64,000 nucleotides of DNA, taken from contig NZ_LQZA01000001.1 in assembly GCF_001581925.1 (NCBI RefSeq), forward strand, positions 558,001 through 622,000, written 5' to 3'. The translations under genes were made by a program, and so were the position numbers. The stretch's first letter is position 1. Each line of letters starts with the position of its first letter. This DNA is from Ferrovum sp. PN-J185. GTDB lineage: Bacteria > Pseudomonadota > Gammaproteobacteria > Burkholderiales > Ferrovaceae. The notes beneath the pieces were generated by a model. It searched no databases. It was not told the DNA's origin and saw only the letters and a program-made list of their open reading frames with translations. This document shows positions 58,231 to 64,000 of this stretch, piece by piece.

Positions 58231-60015
58231 ATGATAAACCATTTAAGACAATTAGTTATCAATAGCAGTATCTTATTCATTTCATTATTTGCTATTAGTT
58301 ATGCTGAAGCTGCACCACTAAAAGTGTTGCATCTCTCCTTATCTGCTGCTGAAACGGGCTTTGATCCTGTGATGACTTCAGATTTAAATACCGCAGCCAT
58401 AGAAGAACAGATCTTTGAGCCACTGCTAACCTATGATTACTTGGCTCGTCCTGTCAAACTTGTTCCCCGCCTAGCCCAAGGTATGCCCGTGATCACTGAC
58501 CATGGTAAAACCTGGTTGTTTACTCTTAAAAAAGGGGTGTATTTTTCTCCAGACCCAGTGTTTAAAGGAAAACCACGAGAAGTGAGAGCGCAAGATGTGG
58601 TTTACACTATTATGCGTTTTATGGATCCTAAAAATCGTTCTCCCTATAAGTTTTTAGTGGATCATAAAATTGTTGGTTTAGACCAGTTAGGAGAGAGTGC
58701 AAAAAAAACAGGCCATTTTAATTATGATGCCACTGTGCCGGGACTTGAGTTGGTGGGTCCTTATCAATTAAAAATTCATCTAACAGGAACAGATTATAAT
58801 TTTGGACATGCTATGGCACAGCCTATGTTCGGTATTGTAGCGCGCGAAGTAATTGAACATTACGCTGGTGATACGGCCTCTCATCCTGTCGGAACAGGTC
58901 CTTATATGATTGGTAAATGGATTCGTTCAGCAAGCATTTCGCTGGTAAAAAATCCTAACTATAGAGATGAAGTTTGGCATTTCACTTCAACTGATCCTGC
59001 TGATCAAGACATTATTCACACTATGACAGGGAAAAAAATTCCGCAAATTGATGAAGTTGATCTTCAGATTGTGGAAGAGTCCCAGTCAGCTTACCTTAGT
59101 TTCTTGAAAGGTGAACTGGATGTTTTTGGTGTACCAGGGCAGTTTGCACCTATTGTATTGACTGGCAATCATTTAAAACCAAAACTTGCTAAGCGAGGTA
59201 TACGCTTAACTCGTTTAGTGGATCCTGCAATTACCTATTATTTTATTAATATAGAAGATCCAATCTTAGGTGGTATGTCACTACAACGCATTGCCCTAAG
59301 ACGAGCCATATTAATGTCAATTAATGATGAGGAAATGATCAGTGTGATTTATAAAGGACAGGCATTTAGAGAAGCTTTTCCTATTCCTGAAGGCGTAAAC
59401 GGGCACGATCAACATTATCAGAGTCTCATTCAATACAATCCGAAAGAGGCCAACGATTTGCTTGATAAAATGGGCTTTATGAGAGGATCTGACGGCTATC
59501 GTAGGCAACCCGATGGAGGCCCTTTGTATGTTAAATACACCACAAGTTTAACTTCACAAGACCGTGATTTAGAAGAGATTATGAAAAAATCATTGGATCG
59601 TATTGGCATTCATTTTGCTAGTGAAAAACTGAAGTTTCCTGAAATTATTAGAGCAGAAAGACAATGTAGAGTGGCTATGCGTTTATCATCATGGATTGCG
59701 GATTATCCTGATGGAGACAATTTTATGCAGCTTTGGTATGGGCCACATACGCATGAAAATAACGCGTCCTGTTATCAAAATTCACAATGGGATAGGTTAT
59801 ATGAGAAAACAGAAATGCTACCAGATTCACCAGAGCGCGATGCCATCTATAAACAATTAGCAAGATTATTAGAAATTGATGGCGTAACCAAAGTGAGTAC
59901 CAGTCATATTAGAAATGTACTCGTTCAACCGTGGGTAATAGGATACAAAGCCCATCCTATTTTACCTTCAACATGGTCTTATTTAGACATTAATACAGAA
60001 CAGGAAGTACATTAA
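58231..60015 (+). CDS. Peptide ABC transporter substrate-binding protein
   Basis: Periplasmic family 5 (OppA/YejA-like) solute-binding protein, 594 residues from ATG 58231. This start gives a proper signal peptide (NHLRQLVINSSILFISLFAI, ending YAEA-AP); earlier in-frame starts overlap fabI. SBP5 features visible are LSAAETGFDPVMTSDLNTAA, SHPVGTGPYMIGKWIR and YFINIEDPILGG. It is adjacent to two permeases and a fused ATPase (stop and start are contiguous), so it should deliver oligopeptides or microcin C-like compounds. Confidence 0.9.
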   Translation: MINHLRQLVINSSILFISLFAISYAEAAPLKVLHLSLSAAETGFDPVMTSDLNTAAIEEQIFEPLLTYDYLARPVKLVPRLAQGMPVITDHGKTWLFTLKKGVYFSPDPVFKGKPREVRAQDVVYTIMRFMDPKNRSPYKFLVDHKIVGLDQLGESAKKTGHFNYDATVPGLELVGPYQLKIHLTGTDYNFGHAMAQPMFGIVAREVIEHYAGDTASHPVGTGPYMIGKWIRSASISLVKNPNYRDEVWHFTSTDPADQDIIHTMTGKKIPQIDEVDLQIVEESQSAYLSFLKGELDVFGVPGQFAPIVLTGNHLKPKLAKRGIRLTRLVDPAITYYFINIEDPILGGMSLQRIALRRAILMSINDEEMISVIYKGQAFREAFPIPEGVNGHDQHYQSLIQYNPKEANDLLDKMGFMRGSDGYRRQPDGGPLYVKYTTSLTSQDRDLEEIMKKSLDRIGIHFASEKLKFPEIIRAERQCRVAMRLSSWIADYPDGDNFMQLWYGPHTHENNASCYQNSQWDRLYEKTEMLPDSPERDAIYKQLARLLEIDGVTKVSTSHIRNVLVQPWVIGYKAHPILPSTWSYLDINTEQEVH

Positions 60016-60954
60016 ATGTGGGCTTTTTTCATACGCCGATTAGTACAAATGATCCCTACTCTGCTAGGGGTAATTCTCATGGTGTTTTTTTTATTTAATT
60101 GGGTAGGGGGAGATCCTGCGTATATATTGGCCGGTAAAATGGCCAGTCCAGAGGATATTGCCAATATTCGTCATCAATTGGGTATTGATCAACCTTGGTA
60201 CGTACAGTTATGGATTTTTATTCAACAGATTGTGTCAGGAAACTTTGGCGATAGTTGGGCTACGCATGAAAGTGTGTCTCATATTTTTGCAACTCGTCTT
60301 GGTCCCTCAATGGTGTTACTCATCCCTATGATGGTTATTGAAACATTAACTGCAGTGTGTTTTGCTTTATTGGTATCAGTGTTTCGACGCTCATTGTTAG
60401 ATCAATCTCTAATGGTACTTAGCACCGTAATGATGTCGATAAGTTTATTGGTCTATATTATCGTAGGGCAGTATGTATTTGCCTCATGGTTGGGATGGTT
60501 TCCTGTTAAGGGATGGGGTGATTCACTATGGCGTAATTTAACTTATTATGCACCACTACCGATTTTCTTGGGACTCATGGTAAGTATCGCTCCCTCATTA
60601 CGTCTTTATCGTACCTTTATATTAGACGAAATCAATCAAGATTATGTCAGAACAGCGCGCGCTAAAGGGTTAACAGAGAGTACTGTTTTATTCAAACATG
60701 TATTGAAAAATGCTGCTATCCCTATCCTCACAAATTTACTAATGAGTCTTCCTGGTTTATTAACGGGAGCATTTTTGTTGGAACGCTTTTTTGCTATTCC
60801 AGGGATTGGGCGCGAAATTATTTTAGCCGTGGAGCGCAGTGATTTTCCGATTATTAAGGCTGCCACGGTCTACGTGGCGATTGCCACTATGTTTGCTAAT
60901 TTAGCAGCTGACTTGCTTTACCGTTATTTAGATCCACGAGTAAGTTTAAAATGA
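60016..60954 (+). CDS. yejB: Peptide ABC transporter permease (YejB/DppB type)
   Basis: A 312-residue inner-membrane permease with six helices. The opening FFIRRLVQMIPTLLGVILMV and the long periplasmic loop ending in GDSWATHESVSHIF are DppB-like. The EAA loop is YVRTARAKGLTESTVLFKHV. It overlaps the second permease by 4 bp (ATGA). The yej name is by operon resemblance. Confidence 0.88.
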   Translation: MWAFFIRRLVQMIPTLLGVILMVFFLFNWVGGDPAYILAGKMASPEDIANIRHQLGIDQPWYVQLWIFIQQIVSGNFGDSWATHESVSHIFATRLGPSMVLLIPMMVIETLTAVCFALLVSVFRRSLLDQSLMVLSTVMMSISLLVYIIVGQYVFASWLGWFPVKGWGDSLWRNLTYYAPLPIFLGLMVSIAPSLRLYRTFILDEINQDYVRTARAKGLTESTVLFKHVLKNAAIPILTNLLMSLPGLLTGAFLLERFFAIPGIGREIILAVERSDFPIIKAATVYVAIATMFANLAADLLYRYLDPRVSLK

Positions 60955-61994
60955 TTCACACAGAAACCACTTCATCCTTTTCACCAAATTTATGGAATTT
61001 AGCCAGAGCCCGTTTGGTGAGAGATAAGATAAGTATGCTTTCTTTAGTGATGGTGCTTTTTTTTATTGTTCTGAGTGTGGGTTCTTTTATGGGTGTGATC
61101 GCTCAAAACTGGGATCAAGAAGTAGCGATTAATTATGCCCCCCCTTCTTTTGTGCACAGCAGTGATGAGCCTATTGAGCCTATTTCACAACCGATGATTA
61201 TCCGTCAGCAAATTAATTTATACGGCTTACATGACCCCTTGTCTGTCATATTAGATCAAATTGAATTAACCCATCCAGAAGACATAACGCCTCCTCGAGA
61301 TAAAAAGAAATTAACTCATTTATTATTAGGTGCGGATAAGTGGGGTAGGAGTATCGTTTTAAAAACCATCAAGGGAAGTGAAACATCTATTATGGTAGGG
61401 TTAATCGCAGCCATAGTTGCTACTTGTATTGGTACAGTTTTAGGCGCGCTCGCTGGTTACTTTGGTGGTTGGATTGATGATTTACTTAACTGGTTTTATA
61501 ACGTATTTACAGCTATTCCTTATTTATTATTGATATTTGCTATTGCTGCTGTGCTCAATCAAAAGGGAGTAACGACGATTATCTTAATATTAGGACTCAC
61601 AGGTTGGACAGGTGTTTTTCGTTTAATACGTGCTGAATATCTAAAACACCGTCAGCGTGAATATGTCTTAGCAGCGAAAGCGATGGGTGCGTCTCACTAT
61701 AGACGAATGTTTATTCATATTCTTCCTAACACTCTTCACGTGATTTTGGTTCAGTTATCCATTAATGTCGTTGGCTTTATTAAATCGGAAGTGATTTTAA
61801 GTTTCTTGGGGTTTGGTGTGCCTGTGGATGTAGTTTCTTGGGGAAGTATGCTCAATGAAGCTCAAAATGAATTGGTACTTGGTATTTGGTGGCAATTGCT
61901 GGGCGCTGGGGCGGCGATGGCGATTTTAGTGACGGCATTTAGTGTATTAACAGATACTTTACGTGACGCGCTTGATCCCAAGGTGGTTGCATAA
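60951..61994 (+). CDS. yejE: Peptide ABC transporter permease (YejE/DppC type)
   Basis: A 347-residue second permease. N-terminal helix at about 25-45, a long periplasmic insertion (residues 60-130) as in YejE, then GADKWGRSIVLKTIKGSETS and the EAA loop YVLAAKAMGASHYRRMFIHI. It ends ALDPKVVA. It is followed 1 bp later by the ATPase. Confidence 0.88.
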   Translation: MIHTETTSSFSPNLWNLARARLVRDKISMLSLVMVLFFIVLSVGSFMGVIAQNWDQEVAINYAPPSFVHSSDEPIEPISQPMIIRQQINLYGLHDPLSVILDQIELTHPEDITPPRDKKKLTHLLLGADKWGRSIVLKTIKGSETSIMVGLIAAIVATCIGTVLGALAGYFGGWIDDLLNWFYNVFTAIPYLLLIFAIAAVLNQKGVTTIILILGLTGWTGVFRLIRAEYLKHRQREYVLAAKAMGASHYRRMFIHILPNTLHVILVQLSINVVGFIKSEVILSFLGFGVPVDVVSWGSMLNEAQNELVLGIWWQLLGAGAAMAILVTAFSVLTDTLRDALDPKVVA

Positions 61995-61995
61995 T

Positions 61996-63663
61996 ATGAA
62001 TAAACCACTTTTATCTGTTCAACATCTGTCTGTTTTTTTTAGGCAAGGCGATACATCAAAACAAGTATTAAATGATATTTCATTTGATATTCAAAAAGGC
62101 CAAACACTAGCCTTAGTTGGTGAATCCGGTAGTGGTAAATCGGTTACGGCATTAGCCATTATGGGTTTGTTACCGCCAGACTTGGCAGTAATTGAACAAC
62201 ACAGTGTTATCAATTGGTACGATCACAATCTACTTCATTTGAATCGCCAACAGCATCGTCGTTTACGTGGTAAAGAGATAGGTATGATATTTCAAGATCC
62301 CATGTCATCGTTGAACCCTGTGATGACGGTGGGTGAACAGTTGGTGGAAGGAATTACGCTACACTTGAGTATGGGCTATAGAGAGGCACGCGCTCGTGCT
62401 CTTGAGTTGTTGTCTGAGGTGGGTATTCCAGAACCCAATAGACGTTTTGATGCTTATCCCCATGAACTCTCTGGTGGTCAACAACAGCGGATCATGATTG
62501 CCATAGCAATATGTGGTGAGCCACAGTTGTTAATTGCAGATGAGCCAACAACCGCTTTGGATGTCACTATACAAAGACAAATATTGGAATTAATAAAGCG
62601 TCTAACGCGCGAGCGACATATGGCTGTGTTATTTATTACGCACGACCTTGCTCTAGTAGGTGAATTTGCTGATCAGGTGGTTGTTATGCGCCATGGTAGT
62701 GTACGTGAACTAGGAAGTACTCATTCTATTTTTAAAGAAGCTCATGATCCTTATACCAGAGCGTTACTTCTCTGCCGTCCCTCTTTAGAGCATCGGCCGT
62801 TACATTTACCGGTAGTTGAGGAATTACTCAACCATCCTGAGCAGATGATGGAACATCCTCAAGACAGGGAGCGTGGCATCAATGCCTTGGATCAGGTGTT
62901 AATGAATGTGAAAAAAGTGTCAAAACGTTTTCCACTTAGCCAGGGATTGTTTTCTCGTACCTATTTTGATGCAGTAAAGGAGGTGTCTTGTACTATTTAT
63001 CGAGGAAAAACTTTAGGTATTGTTGGTGAGTCAGGTTCAGGTAAAACGACTTTAGGTTTAATGTTGGCGGGTATTATTCCCATGACACAGGGACATATTG
63101 ATTACCACCAAGATCTTCAATCTGTGATTGGTACAGCACAACTCATTCAGATTATCTTTCAAAATCCTTATGCATCCTTAAACCCTCGTTTCACCATATT
63201 TCAGATTTTAGAAGAACCATTAATACTGCATTTTCCCAATATGAATAGGCAACAGAGAAGAGCAGAGGTTGAGTGTTTAGTAGGATTAGTGGGGCTCAGT
63301 CCAGCAATGCTTGCGCGTTACCCTCATGAGTTTTCAGGAGGGCAGCGTCAGCGTATTGCCATTGCCCGTTGTCTTGCATTGAAACCACATATTCTAGTTT
63401 GTGATGAATCTGTCTCTGCCCTAGATGTATCAGTACAAGCTCAGGTATTAAATCTTCTTCAAGATTTACAAGATCAGTTACAAATTAGTTTGATTTTCAT
63501 TTCTCATGACTTATCAGTGGTACGTTATATGTCAGATGAAATCATGGTAATGCATCAAGGACAAGTTGTTGAAATAGGACAGAGTGATCAGCTTATTCAA
63601 TCGCCCCAAATGCCCTATACCCAAAATCTGATTTCAGCAATTCCTAAGGGTTACTTGCTTTAG
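61996..63663 (+). CDS. yejF: Fused two-domain peptide ABC ATPase (YejF-like)
   Basis: 555 residues from ATG 61996 (NKPLLSVQHLSVFFRQGDTS); a longer frame from 61963 overlaps the permease. Two complete ABC domains: the first has Walker A GESGSGKSV, signature LSGGQQQRI and Walker B LLIADEPTTALDV; the second has GESGSGKTT, FSGGQRQRIAI and LVCDESVSALDV. The tandem layout matches YejF/GsiA-type importers and energises both permeases. Its stop overlaps the convergent LysM gene by 20 bp. Confidence 0.93.
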   Translation: MNKPLLSVQHLSVFFRQGDTSKQVLNDISFDIQKGQTLALVGESGSGKSVTALAIMGLLPPDLAVIEQHSVINWYDHNLLHLNRQQHRRLRGKEIGMIFQDPMSSLNPVMTVGEQLVEGITLHLSMGYREARARALELLSEVGIPEPNRRFDAYPHELSGGQQQRIMIAIAICGEPQLLIADEPTTALDVTIQRQILELIKRLTRERHMAVLFITHDLALVGEFADQVVVMRHGSVRELGSTHSIFKEAHDPYTRALLLCRPSLEHRPLHLPVVEELLNHPEQMMEHPQDRERGINALDQVLMNVKKVSKRFPLSQGLFSRTYFDAVKEVSCTIYRGKTLGIVGESGSGKTTLGLMLAGIIPMTQGHIDYHQDLQSVIGTAQLIQIIFQNPYASLNPRFTIFQILEEPLILHFPNMNRQQRRAEVECLVGLVGLSPAMLARYPHEFSGGQRQRIAIARCLALKPHILVCDESVSALDVSVQAQVLNLLQDLQDQLQISLIFISHDLSVVRYMSDEIMVMHQGQVVEIGQSDQLIQSPQMPYTQNLISAIPKGYLL

Positions 63664-64000
63664 TGTTTTGTCGGTGATGATGATGTTTGTGCGTGTGACT
63701 GTGATTGTGAGAAGCTTTGCTTGGTAGGGAATGACGAGAAGAGGATTGGGCGTAGTGTTTGGTTGTGGTACTTGTTGAGCCTGTACTCAATTCAACGATT
63801 AACCAATACCCTGGCTTAAGCTTGCTGTTAACTTTAAGGTGATTCCATTGAGCGAGTTGTGCTGCAGTTGTATTGTATTTTTGAGCAAGACTTTCAAGAC
63901 TGTCATGTTTTTGAATTTTGACCTTTACAGGTTTTTTATTCATGGAAGGGGAGGGTATCGCCCCTTCAGGCTTGCCGTTGTCCTCTGAACTCTGATCATC
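63644..64000 (-). CDS. LysM-domain protein, C-terminal part (possibly MltD)
   Basis: The frame is open to the window edge, so only the last ~118 residues are seen; a Met at 63943 is internal. A LysM domain is clear: VKIQKHDSLESLAQKYNTTA, then LAQWNHLKVNSKLKPGYWLI. It is followed by a Ser/Thr-rich linker and a His-rich tail (HNHSHTHKHHHHR). In related genomes a membrane-bound lytic transglycosylase D with C-terminal LysM repeats often occurs near fabI and the peptide transporter; that identity is inference. Confidence 0.7.
   Translation of the reverse strand, partial: DDQSSEDNGKPEGAIPSPSMNKKPVKVKIQKHDSLESLAQKYNTTAAQLAQWNHLKVNSKLKPGYWLIVELSTGSTSTTTKHYAQSSSRHSLPSKASHNHSHTHKHHHHRQNTKASNP

Overview
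The window looks like chromosome of an autotrophic, probably motile betaproteobacterium with moderately low GC. The evidence is a form IA RuBisCO operon with cbbQ and cbbO plus Calvin-cycle fbp and prk, the beta/gamma-type flagellar master regulator flhDC, a bo3-type quinol oxidase operon (cyoABCDE), and the order hup / tRNA-Val / tRNA-Asp / ppiD / fabI / peptide ABC transporter. The gene set would fit a Ferrovum- or Gallionella-like lineage, but that is a guess from gene content; no 16S rRNA is present.

Region by region. (1) 1-6863, minus strand: carbon fixation block read cbbL-cbbS-cbbQ-cbbO-fbp-prk, with prk cut by the window edge. (2) 7134-11471: smpB divergent from ratA-ratB, then guaB-guaA. 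(3) 11454-25937: a 14.5 kb genomic island inserted in the last codons of guaA. It is bounded by a 16-bp direct repeat, has a tyrosine integrase next to attL and short arm-type repeats inside both ends. Its cargo is a five-gene run (RHH regulator, SNF2-like helicase, DUF4391 protein, type III DNA methyltransferase, type III restriction subunit), an unknown convergent gene, a second very short tyrosine recombinase, and a DUF6641 / small protein / DUF6876 trio. (4) 25938-28092: a scar zone holding the displaced guaA terminator, an intact HigBA/RelE-like toxin-antitoxin pair, a decayed second pair (stop codon in the toxin, no ATG on the antitoxin) and a truncated third toxin copy. (5) 28093-37093: ilvD, a methyltransferase, a zinc-ribbon protein, a gamma-glutamyltransferase gene split by a TnpB-type IS605-family element with its own RHH gene, an MHS-family transporter and an acyl-CoA ligase. 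(6) 37181-47841: housekeeping (tadA, dnaE, metG, apbC/mrp, dcd), flhDC, an EamA exporter and ppk2. (7) 47909-54259: YceI-like lipoprotein, a periplasmic protein and cyoABCDE. (8) 54496-64000: hup, two tRNAs, ppiD, fabI, a YejABEF-like peptide importer and the 3' end of a LysM-domain gene.

The most noteworthy items are the guaA island with its composite restriction/helicase cluster, and the TnpB element. Removing 1321 bp of that element restores a continuous 540-codon ggt frame, and its predicted guide would match the interrupted ggt site itself. All function calls are from reading sequence motifs; no database search was run.
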